Part shown: positions 21,601-30,680 of the stretch, piece after piece | Numbering within the stretch: the first letter of the stretch is position 1 | How the letters are laid out: the number at the start of each line of letters is the position of its first letter | Assembly: GCF_040802235.1 (NCBI RefSeq) | Contig: NC_133165.1 | Span: 11,875,623-11,939,622, forward strand | Direction: 5' to 3' | DNA length: 64,000 bases | DNA from: Manis javanica | Lineage: Eukaryota; Chordata; Mammalia; Pholidota; Manidae | Program-made: the position numbers and the translations under genes | The notes under the pieces: model-generated | Seen by the model: only the letters and a program-made list of their open reading frames with translations | What the model was told of the DNA's origin: nothing | The model's database searches: none

Positions 21601-24600
21601 TTATTGCATTGATTGAAAACAACAAATAGATACCTCATGCTGTTTAAACTTCTCTTTCCACATTTTCTCTTCTTTATGGAGTTCATCATTCATCTTGTCC
21701 TGTTCTTGCTGAACATAAATAACAGTGAAATATTATATCCAAGTATCAAAGAATTTAATGTCATTATATATGATTCTCACAAGATATGTTTATAAACAAT
21801 GATTAAAAATAACAACTTGCCCAATGCTTCTTGGTTTTAGTACTGGAATAACAACTTCAATTTTAACCTAAAGTATCATTTAAATAACACCTATGGTACA
21901 CCCATTTCAAGTACATCAAGATGTTTGTAACCTGAGAAAGTTGTTTTATTTATTTAAGTATGTTTATTCAAATAATAAAATGCATTGGCTATCAATACTG
22001 TTTGGCAATGCAAAAATTACAAATAATGTCTTTGCAAGGTGAGTTTCGCATTACAACTTTTCTTTCCACACCATCCCAAAATAAATCAGTTTAGTGGGTA
22101 ATGATTTTCTTTTAATTACTCTTTACTCAGCACCTATTTTGTTCAGGCTCTGCAGAATAAGCAAAGATCAGGAAAATATAATCCCCTTCCTCTAAAACTT
22201 TACCTTTAATATGGGAACACTATCATAAGCTCACACATTACCCCAAATTTAGCAGAATAAATTTATCACAAGAAAGGCTATAAAAGATCACAGTAGAACT
22301 AGATGTTATAACTAGAAAATCAAAAAAGGTATCATGCAGAAGATTGTATTTGAAATGACTAGGCTTTCAAAAGGTTAAACAGACATTTTAGGCATTTACT
22401 AAATATTTTTTAACTCGAAAGATAATAACATTAATTTTTTAAGAAAAATCATAAAGTTATGTTTGATAAAGTTAGAGACAGAAAGCCAAGGAGTGAGGTA
22501 GGTATTAGAGAGGTCCATGCGAAATCAACCAGGACCTTCTGTAGGTAGGATGGCAGGAGTGAGAACAGATACAAAGACAAGGTAAACATGAAATTGCCAC
22601 AAACTGAAATTGCCAGTTGACCATATACAAAGGACATGGGAAAATTTCTTTGGACATTATCATATATGAGCTGTGGGACCTTTTGATGGGGTTTAAGCAG
22701 AGTAATAATAACTTTTTTAAAAAGTTAATATCTTTCTGAGAGCACTATGGTTGATGATTTTGTAGAATACAAGACCAAAAACAGGGAGATCAGTTAGAGA
22801 AAACAGTAAATATTCCAAGCTAGATATTAGGATACCCTGAACTATGGAGTAGTGGTAAATATATGGTTGAGAAGATAGATAATATAACTGTTAGAGGGAA
22901 GAGGATAATAAAAGAGAGGGAAGAGTAAAAAATGGTCCTTATCTTTTTGTTTTGGACTATGATAATAGTGTGGCTCATCAAAATAAAGAATACCAGGGGG
23001 GAGCCTGACTCAGAGAGAAAGATAAGGCATTCAGTTTTAGAATCACATGTTCTGAGTGTGAATTATCTGTTCAAGAGTTATGTAGTTCACTTTTTTGTTA
23101 TAAATACAGATTTGATTCTGAATAGCCATGGCTGCAGATGAGATTACTGAGAAAGAAAGTATATGGAATATGAAAAATAAGGACCAAAGAAGTCCTTGGT
23201 AGTACCACATTCAAGGAGAGAGGGAAAAAACAAGCCTAAAATGGTTATCAAAGAGCAATTTCCAAACATGTAAGAAGAGAATCAAGGCAGTGCCATACAA
23301 GTCGAAGGAAAAAGAAATGGTCAACAATCAAATTTTCACTGGCATAAAATGCTAGAGACCAAAATAAGAACTGAAAAAGAACCTGTGAGTATAGTAACTT
23401 AGAAGTCATTGGTTATTCTCTTCAAGGGCAGTTTCATTCAGTGGGGTGGTGGTGGTAGAAATCTAGCAGGTTTAGAAATGAACAACAGAGAAGGACATGG
23501 ATTTAGCAAAAATAACTATTCTTCAAGAAGCCTTACTACGCTAAGCAGAGCTAAAGAGCAGCTAACATGAGACATATGAGCAAAGGTGAGCTCATGATTT
23601 TTGTTTTGTTTCTAGGAGATACATGAACATGCTTATGAATAATAAGAAAGGAGGAAGTTGATAGGGATGTTTTAAACTATAGGAAAAAGCAGGAGCAAAG
23701 TGGAAAATGACAGAATACAGAGCAGAAGTGGAAAAGTTAACCTGTGGGAGAAGAAACCTTTCTTACTGAGATTGGAGTGAATGCAAAAAAAAAAAAGGGC
23801 CGATGTAGAGGTTGATGCTAACTAGATACAGGATTAGAGAAGAGAGGAAGTTGTAATTGATGCAAAAATGTTATGTGACCATTTAGTAATAATGAGGAAG
23901 GAGGAGTTGGGGAGAATTCTTAAGGAAAGGGATTTATAATAGCTGCTTTGGGGAATAGGAAACGAATAAAGGACACAAAAAAGAATTAACAAAATAAGTA
24001 AGTTACAACTTTAGGATTCATTGTTGTAAAATTATGTGATGGTCTCACTGGAAAACTTTTAAGCCCCAAGGTAAAACAAAGCACACATTAAGGAATTCAT
24101 GAAAGCTACTGGTATAAATAAATTAAAAAATAATAAATCGGTATATGTATATATTTAAAATCAAAGTTTTATGATAAAGCACAAATTACTTTCAAAAAGT
24201 AAGTCGCAATTCTTTCAGGGTAGAGCCCAGGTGTTAGATTTCTTTTGCATGTCTAAGCACATAGCTGAATGCTTTGCCATGGAGGAGGTAAATAAATATT
24301 TGTTATAATCCAAATAAAAATTACAAATTAGACAAACAGGATTTAAAAATCGTATGTTTCCTAAATTTGAAAATAACACTAATAATAACAATGATGCCTT
24401 TCAGTGCAAGACAGAAAACACTGCTCCAAAAGTCTATATTATAGTCAATCTGTCCTGGAATTTTAAAAAGGCTTCTGACTTTGGGAAATGACCACATTAA
24501 TCTGGTCTGTGGGAAGGAAAATATAATTAAGAGAATGCTGAAGATTCATAGTTTACTACTGATTCTACAATATTAGAATTTCATTTAATTTACTTATTTT

Positions 24601-27600
24601 CTGTATAATCAGGAAATGCAATATACTCAACATGGAGGGCTAGAATCCCCTGAACTACTTAGGTGACCACAAGTTAATGTTCTTTATATGGAATACTCAA
24701 AAACAAGTTAAGTTGTGGTTAATATATAAATCACCTTTAGTAGTGTAAGAGAGAGACGTCAGCTTTGCCTTTTATCCACACATTCTAAGGATTCGGATCA
24801 CCCACAAGTAGGGCCCTAAAAATCCACCAGTTTCGCCATAGGCCACTACCATGACCTGAGGGTATGGGCCTCTTGGAACGGGCTTGAGAGGAAACAAATA
24901 AAAACAACACAAAATTCCTTCACACAAATGAATTTCTAGTGATAGAGAAGCAAGGGTAGACCATCAGCTGCAGTCCAACCACTTCGACCAAATATGTTTC
25001 ACCTAATTGCTGTAAGTACACCACAGAGCAGAAACACTGCATGATAAAGAAAATTCTGTGGCTTTTTTCTATGATTAGAAGGGTATAAAAAAGCAACCGT
25101 TTAAGCTGTGAATATCAGCCTTTCAAAGACAGTCTTTAAAACTTCATAGACTTCAGAGGCCACCAAGACCCAAAGCAGTATTCAAAAAATGTATGAAAAA
25201 CAAAAGCAAAAATAAGAAATGTTACCTTCTGAATATTCTCCAATTTCTTCTTTTCAATTTCAAATTGTTTTATCCAGCAATGTCTCTTTTCTTCTTCTTC
25301 TTGAAATTGTTTTTCTTCTCTATCCCTCTGAGCTTTGAGAGTTTCTTTCTCTTGGTCTTCTAGTTCTTTCTGTTTGTCTTGCCAAGCCTCAAAGGACTTC
25401 CTACATCTTTCTTCCACTTCACAGTATCCAAAATTTATATCAGCATCATCTGTATTCATGATGAGAGATATTATTCTTAAAATTAAACCTGTCAAAACTG
25501 ATCCAATGTAAAGTACAAAAGTAATTTTGTGGTGAAGAAATAATGTAAACATATTACCAAAATAAAAGTGATAATATGCAAAAAGAAAATACATTCTTAA
25601 ATGTACATGGAAATTCTGTCACATGGAAATCCCACTGAAGTCAATATAGAAATCACATAAGTAGCCTTGAACTGTTCCACAGAATTGAATATGAAAATAC
25701 CAGGTGTATGTGTGCACGTGTGTGTAGCTAAGGGATACTTAAGGAACACAGTTAAGGGATACTTACTAATTCAAGGCTGGGTAGAGCTACTGCAATCAGC
25801 TATATATGTGGGAAATTTTTAATATATTTAAATCAAGTTAACTTATGAGGCACAAAGAAAACTATGAGAAAATGTAATTAAATAAGTACAGTAAAGATAT
25901 GGCACTTTTCAGATATCATGATTGTAATTTTCTAAATGTCATAAGAAAACTAAATTTTTTTTCAGGTAACTGGTCAATCACATAAAAATTATCTAAAGTA
26001 TCATTGAGCAGTTTTGGCTGACCTGGTAAAGCATGTTCATCCCCAGGCACATAGAGAGGACCCGGCTCAGGAACAGAACAGGAACTGCCACAGTGGGTTT
26101 TACTTCTCAGAAATTCTTCCTTTTCTATTTCAGATAACATCTACGAGGTTAAAAGAGTTCCAATGATTAAAGAAAACCAAAATAGAGAATAAAGCTATAA
26201 TTTTAATTATATATTAAGTAAGTATGTACATATACCTAGACCTTTATATACTTGAAATCTCTCTTAAATACGATTCTGTAGCCTAATATTAACAATTATT
26301 CTCGTTATGGTGAATAAAAGTGTTTTTGCCCATGCAAGCAGACTGTATTTTACCCTTAAGCTTTTCTGAATCCTAATCACTAATATTTATATACTCACTA
26401 TATTCAATTAAGCTACTTTAAAATCATTTCAAAATGTTTCCACTAATGTTTGTGTTCCTCCTAATACATTTCTGTATTTCTTACCTGCAGTGATTGTTCA
26501 CATACACAAACTGCTAATGTGTTAAATGTTTAAAAAACAGAACTAATCTCTACTTTAACCTAAATTCCGCACAAGTCATAATTTTGATTAATACTTTTTC
26601 ATAATTAGACTTCTACCATACTCTAGTTGGAAAGATATAGGATATTTATTACAATAAAGTAGAAGTTTAAAATTCAAAACTAGTATTTCAAGATTCAGTG
26701 CCATCAAAAAAGAAAGTAAGATACATACATATAAGTCATTTTCAAAAGATGTTAAACATGTTAGAGAACAAGAATAGAGGAAAGTAAAATTAGAGAGAGT
26801 TAGATAAAATAAGGAGTAAAACTGAGTCCAAGATGCTGAACCTATACGAGAGACTTTCTCATAAACACATTTCTGGAAATTTTAATAAAAAATGCTAGCT
26901 TTCCTTTACTTCTCTTTAGGAATCTTTTATTCTTTTTTAAAACCACTAACATAAGGTGTTCTCCATTTAAAGTTTCCATACAGTACTTAAGGTATTTTCT
27001 GAAATACAGCAAATTCCTAAGCAACGTAATAAACATTAAAGTATATTCATTGTTTTTCCTGGAGTTTTTAGGATAAAATACCATGCAATTCAGTTCTACT
27101 GTTGTATCTACATTCACATTACCTTCCCAAGTATTAATGGTTCATATCAGTATTTTTATATTTTTAAAGATTGACATTTGAGTCGTTTTATATTTTACAT
27201 TCCAAAGGAAAACGTAAAACCAAAAATTACGCTTAAAAATTTTTTTTTAACTTTTTAAATCAGTGAACTCTTATCCTACAAAAGATGGAAAGGTAATTGT
27301 AATATAAGCACTTTCAGTCAAATGTTGAACATATACCTTCATTAACTGCTTTGGATTTTCTTTACATTCAGTTGATAATTCTATCCTTAAATGAATATGA
27401 TTATTAGACACTGCTCCATAACTGTTACCTAAGGAAAAAATACATAGAACTTCAAATATTGGAGCAGGGCACAGCATATTAAAATCCCAAACCCTATCAT
27501 TATCTTTTAATCTCAAATTCTATCACAGTATATTCCTGATCAGTAAATCATAACAGAAAAATAATGAAGACTAAAGAACAGAAAATCTGTCATCTTTCTT

Positions 27601-30600
27601 CCAAAAATAAAAATAACATTTTAAAAACACTTTATCACTTTCAGATTCTAGATTGAAGTTTATTTTCCATCCACAGAGAATAGTGCTGGGTTTGAAATTG
27701 CAATGACACCTTACTCAGAAATCAGCAAAGATTTAATTCCTGTCACAAACTAGTAATACCATCTTGCACACAATATTGAAAACACTTCAATAAATGTATC
27801 AGTTTAAAAGATCACTAACATGTGAATGACACGAGCTTTCATTCTGATTTTTAAGTTTGTGTTGAATTTCATTGTCTTTTTATCATCCGTGCAGATGTAG
27901 TTATTCTTCCTTATTGAGTGATCTCTATTTATGGTAATGTTATATCAGGGTAATATTGCCTAACAGGAAACTCTGTTGTACAGGTGACCATTCTGCTGGT
28001 TGACTATTCAAAACTATTTGCCAGATATTAAAAATGTTCTTCTTCAACACCTATTCACAACCTCTCTGGCATGCTTTCTTACGTGAGAGGCTAAGAAGCA
28101 AAAAGAAACATTCCCCAGATTCCTTTGAAGGTAGGTGGCTGAGGCTGATTTATGTTCTGCCAATTGATAAATGCATGCAAATACTTTAATGAAAATGTTA
28201 TGTGTGAAGAAAGGCAGGGAGCAATTTGTAAGAGTCCAGTATGATCTGACCTCTTGTTTCCTTGGAAGCAACCAGAAAGTCTTACTGTTCTTCAAACATA
28301 AAAGCCCACTCAAGGGATGCCTTGGTCTTTACAGTCCCTCTTTCTGGAACACTGGCTCTAGATATCCATTCTCATTCATTGAGAACTCCATGAGGCTTCT
28401 CAGTCATTAAATATCACCTCCTCGGAGAGGCCTTCTCTGACTTACCCTATCTAAAACAGCAACTTCCAATCTCTATCACCTTTCTTTGAAATTTTTCCTT
28501 CACAGAAGTCATCATTATTGAAAAATTACATATGTATTTGTTTATTGTCTATCTCATCACACTGGAACATTAGGAGAGCATGACCTTGGCCTATTTTGTT
28601 CTCTACTGTATTCTCAGTAACTAGAACAGATCCTTTCACACAGTAATATTTGTTGAATGAATTTCTATGAACATCCACATTATAATTTATACTCATTTGC
28701 ATAGATAGCAGTGACATGTACAATTTTTTAATAATATGTCATGAGCATTTGTATGCCATTAAATATCAAGTCATCTTTTTTTAATGGGTGTATTGTTGGA
28801 CACACCAACACCTTGTTGAACATAGACATAAAGGTTATTGCCATTTTTCATTATGAACCAAGCTGTGATTAATTCTAGGAAAATCTTTGATCATTCTATT
28901 ATTTTTGAAATAATTCCAAGAAGTAAATCTACTCAGTTGAAATAAAGATTGTTAGGCTTTTGATATAAATTATATTTTTCTCCAAAGAAATGTATAGACT
29001 GATACTGCTAAAATATTAATGTGATTAGTTTTCTTTTCCTTAATGTGAAGTAATAGAATGCCAGGTATTAATTAGGACTGTTAAAATAAACTGGTGGCAG
29101 CTAGCATTTACTGGAGATATAAGGGAGGTAGCAGGGAAAACAAATAAATGAACTAAATTTAACAGTCCACTATTCTACAGATATTATTTAAGAGATAAAT
29201 GCACATATGTATATGAGACAAGAACTTCAGGCAGTTTTTCTTAATTATATGTATTATTTATACTTTCAGAAAACTTATGTGCAAGCAGATGAAAACTGTA
29301 CATACTTAAAACATCAGTGTCTTCCAAGTCCTGAAGTATAAGCTCTTCAACAGTTTTACTCTTGTTCTTTATGATGTTAATACAGTGAAGAACAGACTCA
29401 GGTAATTCATCCAAATCCTAAAAATGTGAATAATGAAAGAAACTTATGAAGTTGTTTATTAAAATTATGCATTAGAAATTCCGATATACCAAAAATTTGA
29501 GCAAATAAATGAGATAAAAGTTCTTCATATAAAGAGCATAGTCCAAAGAAATACATTTAGTTAAAATTTGCTTTTCATAGTCAGATGGTTATGAATTACA
29601 TCCATGATCCTGTTTGATTTCATGTTCAAATGAAGAATTTCATAATTCTTTTTCTCACTTAAGTTAGCTGAGGATAAAAAGACAATAATGTAAAAATATT
29701 AATTTTCTAAAAGTAATATATAGGTTATAATTACAACCATAATTAAAAATCAAAATGTAATTATATTTTGAAACTTGACATATGAGTTTTTTACAAGAAA
29801 AAGCATAGCTGAGAAGATTTTGAAATAGCTTAACAACTAAAGGAATTTGATCCATTTGATATTTAAAAATATAAAACTTCAATAGGGCAAAATAATGGAA
29901 AAGGATAGAGACTTGATTATCTGTAAAGCTAAATATATACAAAAGATGTGACAAATCAGTTGAGAAGAGGTGAATTATTCAACAAGTGACAGTGGGAATG
30001 TTAGCTAAAAATTTTAAGGAAAACTTCGAAGTAGATCTTTATTTTAACATACCTGAAAATAAATTCCACTGGATTAAGGATTTCGATGTAAAAGAATGAA
30101 TCCATGAATAAATTTTCTAAGCATATAAACATTGGGGAAAATACACAAATGAAAAGATAGTGCTTCATTTCCAAAGTAATAACTAATTCTATAGATCTAA
30201 AATTTTCACGTAAATTTTGCTTTTCATGTATGTCTAATCATATTAGAATGCTCATGACTAAGGAAAAAGAAAGCAGGATATAAATATATATGTGTAATAC
30301 ATTATTATATGAACAGTATAATCCCAATTTTGCAAAAAATGTGTATACATGTGAAATTATAGGTGATTTCTATCTTGAACATACTTTCTATATTTAGTAT
30401 TTATCATATACATTGTCTAAAGGTGATCTTAAGGTAAAAGAAAAATGAGATAAGTATACAAAATCCACTGAGAAAAGTAGTATTTTTCCTGAAAAGTTTA
30501 CTTCAGTTAAAAGGCTCAAAAGTCCAACACTTAACACTTACTGTATCACTATCATCGGTCAGAATTTCTGATTTTGAGTCACTATCAACATCCTCTTTGT

Positions 30601-30679
30601 CCAGGGAAGTAATGCTGATTCTATCCAATTCAGCTTCTATTTCTTTCTTGAGGTTTGTATCATCATCATCTTCCATCAT
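502..30679 (-). CDS. LRRIQ1: LRRIQ1, 5' half of coding region (9 coding exons, partial gene)
   Basis: Leucine-rich repeats and IQ motif containing 1. Coding exons in gene order: 30679-30542, 29417-29306, 27428-27337, 26140-26023, 25449-25226, 21708-21634, 18697-17078, 1949-1797 and 652-502. All have AG/GT borders, and their phases join into one open frame of about 894 codons. Domains in order: an acidic Asp/Glu-rich N-terminus (1-80), a Glu/Lys/Arg-rich charged coiled coil (about 155-420), an IQ motif near residues 288-305 (core [18 protein letters not shown]), a long low-complexity linker, and leucine-rich repeats starting near 800. The human protein is about 1,720 residues, so roughly half is present. 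The IQ motif predicts calmodulin binding. The gene is known mainly for expression in ciliated tissue, but its molecular role is not established. It is divergently paired with TSPAN19. A 9.7-kb L1 unit sits antisense in the intron after the 540-codon exon. I see no stop or frameshift. Confidence 0.95.
653..1796. other. LRRIQ1 intron between the two LRR exons
   Basis: 1.14-kb intron. Apart from the old LTR-like segment described separately, I see only AT-rich unique sequence. Confidence 0.6.
980..1560 (+). repeat. Ancient MaLR/MLT-like LTR remnant
   Basis: The stretch around 1215-1260 (gcatgatgcc...tacttgctaagcacctgc) and the closing part near 1495-1530 (gtgcaaataaaatggttgtt) resemble the 3' half and the polyadenylation region of old mammalian MaLR LTRs. 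Divergence is high and I cannot fix the ends or the subfamily. The short ORFs here are fortuitous. Confidence 0.35.
1797..1949 (-). CDS. LRRIQ1: LRRIQ1 exon encoding leucine-rich repeats (first LRR exon)
   Basis: 153-nt exon (51 codons, phase 0 at both ends). The acceptor is TTGTCTAG and the donor is CAG|GTGTGT. It encodes the start of the LRR domain, with repeats reading [12 protein letters not shown] and KLKYIDVQ. It follows the exon ending at 17078 directly, across a 15-kb intron lengthened by the L1 unit. A normal splice here joins ...SLQQ to VTTVTF.... Confidence 0.95.
2820..2834. repeat. L1 target-site duplication, left copy
   Basis: AAAAGAGTATGTCAG. It is identical over 15 of 15 bases to 12508-12522, and lies immediately before the L1 5' end. 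Confidence 0.95.
2845..2856 (+). promoter_or_regulatory. YY1-type site at L1 start
   Basis: CAAGATGGCGGC lies 11-22 bases into the element. Human L1 has a YY1 site at an almost identical position that sets accurate initiation at +1. That this site works the same way is inference. Confidence 0.7.
3101..4053 (+). repeat. Tandem ~210-bp promoter monomers in the L1 5'UTR
   Basis: The landmark G(C/T)GCTTTTTGGAAGCC recurs at 3101, 3313, 3523, 3733 and 3872, with a diverged form at 4054. That gives spacings of 212, 210, 210, 139 (internally deleted) and 182 bp. Each unit has a CTAGGGAGGCA-like segment, a GGACAAAGAATAT segment, two GCGGGTG...GAGACC/GGGACC segments, a TCGCGCGTTTTT segment and a pyrimidine tract. 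The architecture resembles the monomer promoters of mouse A/Tf/Gf L1s, but the sequence is unrelated as far as I can tell. Confidence 0.88.
3117..4091 (-). other. Long antisense ORF across the L1 monomers
   Basis: An open frame of 324 codons runs antisense through the monomer array. It gives a Pro/Arg/Lys-rich protein with a 70-residue period (recurring LPKS...KRGKTRD, DILCPQ and PPCLPS blocks), because 210 is a multiple of three. It has no recognised domain. It occupies the same place and strand as primate L1 ORF0, but I see no sequence relation. It could be a by-product of repeat composition. Confidence 0.35.
4433..5356 (+). CDS. ORF1: L1 ORF1p, RNA-binding nucleic-acid chaperone (307 aa)
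   Basis: Trimeric RNA-binding protein that coats L1 RNA and forms the cytoplasmic RNP needed for retrotransposition. The order is a basic N-terminus (1-40), a coiled coil (about 41-130), an RRM (about 140-225, with RNP2-like NIRIIGIPE near 145) and a basic C-terminal domain (about 226-307, with the conserved RHIIIKM near 200 at the border). The start ATG has a good context (ATCACCATGA). The coiled coil includes three tandem copies of the 11-residue unit MQ(K/R)KMQEQWDE, encoded by 33-bp repeats at 4553-4651, then a VRKEIT heptad pair. The length is close to human ORF1p (338 aa) but shorter. The frame is intact. The reading frame on the opposite strand is a shadow. Confidence 0.95.
   Translation: MKRQNYRQTKITETTPEKETDLTSPPEKEFKIKIMNMLTEMQKKMQEQWDEMQRKMQEQWDEMQRKMQEQWDEVRKEITDVRKEITEVKQSLEGFISRMDKMQEAIEGIEAREQERIEADIERDKRISRNETTLREICDQYKRKNIRIIGIPEEEERGKGIERVFEEIIAENFPKLGEEIIEQTMELYRTPNRKDPRRTTPRHIIIKMARIKDKERVLKAAREKKVTYKGKPIRLTSDFSTETLQARREWHDILNAMKQKGLEPRILYPARLSFKYDGGIKQFPDKQKLREFASHKPPLQGILQGLL
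4553..4651 (+). repeat. Triple 33-bp tandem repeat in L1 ORF1 coiled coil
   Basis: Three near-identical 33-bp units, each encoding 11 residues ([12 protein letters not shown]). The units stay in frame, so the copy number can vary without breaking ORF1. Confidence 0.9.
5552..9367 (+). CDS. ORF2: L1 ORF2p, endonuclease-reverse transcriptase (1271 aa)
   Basis: Nicks target DNA and reverse-transcribes RNA from the nick (target-primed reverse transcription). I take the start as the first ATG of the frame, 195 nt after the ORF1 stop; the frame is open slightly further upstream. An apurinic-type endonuclease spans 1-239 with N13 (TLNVNGLN), E42 (QETH), D144 (VGDFN), D204 (SRIDH) and H229 (SDHKG), each one less than in human numbering. 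The Z region has the KNKTPGPDG motif. Reverse transcriptase has FADD with D701/D702, aligned to human D702. The C-terminal zinc-knuckle is C1129-x3-C1133-x7-H1141-x4-C1146. The length nearly equals human ORF2p (1275), and there is no frameshift or stop. All catalytic residues I can check are present, so activity is plausible but not shown. Confidence 0.96.
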   Translation: MAISTYLSIVTLNVNGLNAPIKRHRVIEWIKKQDPSICCLQETHLKPKDKHRLKVKGWKNIFQANNSEKKAGVAVLISDKIDFKTKKVTRDKEGHYIMIKGLVQQEDITILNIYAPNTGAPAYVKQILTELKREIDCNAFIVGDFNTPLTPKDRSTGQKISKDTQALNNTLEQMDLIDIYRTLHPKATGYTFFSSAHGTFSRIDHILAHKKSLSKFHNIEILPTNFSDHKGMKVEINSTKKTKRLTNTWRLNNMLLNNQWINEQIKIEIKEYIETNDNNNTKPQLLWDAAKAVLRGKYIAIQAHLKKEEQSQMNSLTSQLLKLEKEEQMRPKVSRRRDIIKIREEINKIEKNKTIAKINETKSWFFEKINKIDKPLAQLIKRKRESTQINIIRNENGKITTDSTEIQRIIKDYYENLYANKLENLEEMDNFLEKYNLPRLTKEETQKLNKPITSKEIETVIKKLPKNKTPGPDGFTSEFYQTHREDIIPILLKVFHKIEEEGILPNSFYEANITLIPKPGKDPTKKENYRPISLMNVDAKILNKILANRIQQYIKRIIHHDQVGFIPGMQGWYNIRKSINIIHHINKKKDKNHMIISIDAEKAFDKIQHPFMIKTLSKMGIEGKYLNIIKAIYDKPTASIILNSEKLKAFPLRSGTRQGCPLSPLLFNIVLEVLATAIRQNKEIQGIQIGKEEVKLSLFADDMILYIKNPKDSTPKLLELISEYSKVAGYKINTQKSVAFLYTNNESIEREIRKTIPFTIASKRIKYLGINLTKEVKDLYSENYKSLLREIKGDTNKWKLIPCSWLGRINIVKMAILPKAIYKFDAIPLKLPATFFNELEQIIQKFIWKHQRPRIAKAILKKKNKVGGISLPNFKLYYKAIVIKTIWYWHKNRATDQWNRLETPEINPNIYGQLIFDKGAMDIQWQNDSLFNRWCWQNWTATCRRMKLDHCLTPYTKVNSKWIKDLNVSHETIKLLEKNIGKNLLDINMSDLFLNISPRARKTTAKMSKWDYIKLKSFCTAKDTINRTKRNPTVWENIFENDRSDKGLTSRIYKELTRLNKQKTNNPIKKWAEELNRQFSKKEIQMAKRHMKRCSTSLIIREMQIKTTMRYHLTPVRIAAIQKTNNNKCWRGCGERGTLLHCWWECKLVQPLWKAVWRCIKMLKTDLPFDPGIPLLGIYPKNAAIKFEKDRCTPMFIAALFTIAKNWKQPKCPSVDEWIKKMWYIYTMEYYSAIRSGKIQPFAATWMELESIMLSEISQAEKEKYQMISLI
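9368..9740 (+). other. L1 3'UTR with G-rich tract and internal A/GAAA tail
   Basis: The 3'UTR follows the ORF2 stop. It contains a strongly G-rich stretch (about 9460-9560, many runs of 3-9 G) able to form quadruplexes, as in other mammalian L1 3'UTRs. It ends in ATTAAA (9699-9704), an A run and (GAAA)n to 9740. Compared with the L1 3' end at 57144-57449, it lacks the short segment holding a canonical AATAAA. Confidence 0.88.
10144..10585 (+). pseudogene. Degraded retroviral Env transmembrane-subunit remnant
   Basis: Two overlapping plus-strand frames (10144-10431 and 10349-10585) look like one former Env-TM ectodomain and membrane region broken by a frameshift near 10390. The first has a Cys...Cys-Phe-Asn-Leu-Ser-Asp block of the kind seen in betaretrovirus-like TM proteins. 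The second has a Trp-rich stretch followed by a hydrophobic segment. The fragment is short and interrupted, so no function is expected. The retroviral assignment is by eye. Confidence 0.4.
11222..11545 (+). repeat. ERV LTR-like U3-R segment
   Basis: Follows a purine-rich tract and starts TGTGGG. It has a TATAAA-like box near 11235 and AATAAA at 11522. The last 256 bp match the minus strand of 48237-48455 closely. An 18-19-bp unit (core TGTAAGAA.TT.TTCAC) is present three times at 11348-11403 but once in the other copy. Confidence 0.55.
11567..11850 (+). repeat. Old L1M 3'-end fragment inside the transduced DNA
   Basis: The wording AGAAGCCAGATACAAAAAAAGTACATACTG..., then GTTCTGTTTCTTG-like and TTTGTACACTTTTCTGTATACGTGTTATA, matches the common 3' ends of ancient L1M elements. 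It presumably belonged to the donor locus. Confidence 0.6.
12469..12474 (+). terminator. Polyadenylation signal used by the L1 read-through transcript
   Basis: ATTAAA, 13 nt before the terminal A run at 12488. The spacing is correct for cleavage, and the tail is followed directly by the TSD. Confidence 0.8.
12508..12522. repeat. L1 target-site duplication, right copy
   Basis: AAAAGAGTATGTCAG, identical to 2820-2834. The first As merge with the A tail. Confidence 0.95.
14191..14278 (+). other. Exon-like segment antisense to LRRIQ1
   Basis: Preceded by a good acceptor (TTTTGCTTTTCACAG) and followed by a good donor (CCAAG|GTAAGA). One frame stays open throughout, giving about 29 residues. I do not recognise the peptide. 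It could be an exon of an antisense transcript, a fossil exon or chance. Confidence 0.2.
15520..15640 (+). repeat. MER5-like hAT (Charlie) fragment
   Basis: GAACACTGCTACTCAAATGAG, then CACGGACCAGAACCAG and CACCTGGGGCACTGCAAAAATGCAGGA follow the usual order of MER5A text, strongly diverged. Confidence 0.5.
16130..16290 (+). repeat. L2 3'-end fragment
   Basis: TTATTTGTGTATTTATGTG, then CCACGAGGGCAAGGACTGAG and CAACAATAAATACTGATCAA match the 3' end of L2 in order. Confidence 0.65.
17078..18697 (-). CDS. LRRIQ1: LRRIQ1 giant exon: coiled coil, IQ motif and linker
   Basis: 1620-nt exon, exactly 540 codons, phase 0 at both ends. The acceptor is TTTACTTTAG and the donor is CAG|GTATTT. It opens with a Glu/Arg-rich helix, then the IQ motif ([18 protein letters not shown]), then about 100 residues of highly charged [11 protein letters not shown]-type coiled coil. 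After that comes a variable Ser/Asn/Glu-rich linker, and near its end the conserved block [15 protein letters not shown]...[11 protein letters not shown]. The plus-strand ORFs over this exon are shadows of its codon usage. Confidence 0.96.
18698..21633. other. LRRIQ1 intron
   Basis: 2.9-kb intron. It contains a (CA)n tract (19763-19781), an L2 piece (19800-19925) and a T-rich stretch (20290-20990) whose many short ORFs look fortuitous. A 21385-21425 segment holds a short imperfect tandem duplication (AGAAATTTTAGAATTACT twice). Confidence 0.6.
19800..19925 (+). repeat. L2 3'-end fragment
   Basis: CCTCCCTGAAGGCACGGATT, TTGTTCACTGCTGTATTTTG and GACTGGCATACAAGAGAAAG followed by CCAATAAATA match the L2 end in order. 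Confidence 0.7.
21634..21708 (-). CDS. LRRIQ1: LRRIQ1 25-codon exon (coiled coil)
   Basis: 75-nt exon, phase 0 at both ends. The acceptor is TTTATGTTCAG and the donor is GAG|GTATCT. It encodes [17 protein letters not shown] and onward to KQHE, joining smoothly to EFIRNLHLQ of the giant exon. Confidence 0.95.
22110..23020 (+). repeat. Ancient interspersed repeat, family not resolved
   Basis: Text such as CAGCACCTATTTTGTTCAGG, GAAAGCCAAGGAGTGAGGTA, GGGTTTAAGCAGAGTAATAA and AACAGGGAGATCAGTTAGAG follows the order of a widespread old mammalian repeat. I cannot name the family safely. Confidence 0.4.
24210..24310 (+). repeat. Possible L2 3' tail
   Basis: GGGTAGAGCCCAGGTGTTAG, then GCACATAGCTGAATGCTTTG and AATAAATATTTGTTATAAT. 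The match is diverged and short. Confidence 0.35.
25226..25449 (-). CDS. LRRIQ1: LRRIQ1 74-codon exon (coiled coil)
   Basis: 224-nt exon: two bases completing an Asp codon plus 74 codons. The acceptor is ATGAATACAG and the donor is AAG|GTAACA. It encodes [20 protein letters not shown], then a charged helix ending KKKLENIQK. The longer open frame reading through both splice sites is not the protein. Confidence 0.95.
26023..26140 (-). CDS. LRRIQ1: LRRIQ1 118-nt exon
   Basis: The acceptor is CTCGTAG and the donor is CAG|GTCAGC. It starts in phase 0 with [10 protein letters not shown] and ends one base into the Asp codon at HALP-D. The frame continues past the donor for a few residues, but the splice fits the family and phase. 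Confidence 0.93.
27337..27428 (-). CDS. LRRIQ1: LRRIQ1 92-nt exon
   Basis: The acceptor is TTTTTTCCTTAG and the donor is AAG|GTATAT. Two bases complete a Ser codon, then it reads [20 protein letters not shown] and ends KQLMK. It is the conserved SYGAVSNNH block of LRRIQ1. Confidence 0.94.
28240..28680 (+). repeat. L2 3'-end fragment
   Basis: ATATCACCTCCTCGGAGAGG, CCTTCTCTGACTTACCCTAT, TTTGTTTATTGTCTATCTCA and TATTTGTTGAATGAATTTC are in L2 order on the plus strand. Confidence 0.75.
29306..29417 (-). CDS. LRRIQ1: LRRIQ1 112-nt exon
   Basis: The acceptor is CACATTTTTAG and the donor is TTAA|GTATGT. Phase 0 start. It encodes [20 protein letters not shown] and [15 protein letters not shown], and ends one base into a Ser codon. 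Confidence 0.94.
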
Positions 30680-30680
30680 C
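30542..30680 (-). CDS. LRRIQ1: LRRIQ1 first coding exon, start codon at 30679
   Basis: Starts [20 protein letters not shown] and ends TDDSDT in phase 0 at a donor ACA|GTAAGT. Two adjacent ATGs (30679 and 30676) could start translation; I chose the first. A likely acceptor AG lies at 30682-30681, leaving only one base before the ATG. If the exon extended further up, a 6-codon upstream ORF at 30686 would overlap the start. Confidence 0.9.

Larger units (their letters stand above)
21709..25225. other. LRRIQ1 intron
   Basis: 3.5-kb intron. The interval 22110-23020 resembles an old interspersed repeat seen again at 54715-55500 (GACAAGG..., GGGAGATCAGTTAGAG, AAGCAGAGTAATAATAA). An L2-like tail is at 24210-24310. 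The remainder shows nothing I can name. Confidence 0.5.
25450..30541. other. LRRIQ1 introns between the small N-terminal exons
   Basis: The introns 25450-26022, 26141-27336, 27429-29305 and 29418-30541 are AT-rich. The only repeat I recognise is the L2 fragment at 28240-28680. Other ORFs here are short and unsupported. Confidence 0.55.

Noticed and set aside
25136-25594. Reading the whole 152-aa open frame as protein
   Set aside because: The frame runs through a good acceptor and donor. Only 25226-25449 fits neighbouring phases and the conserved protein.
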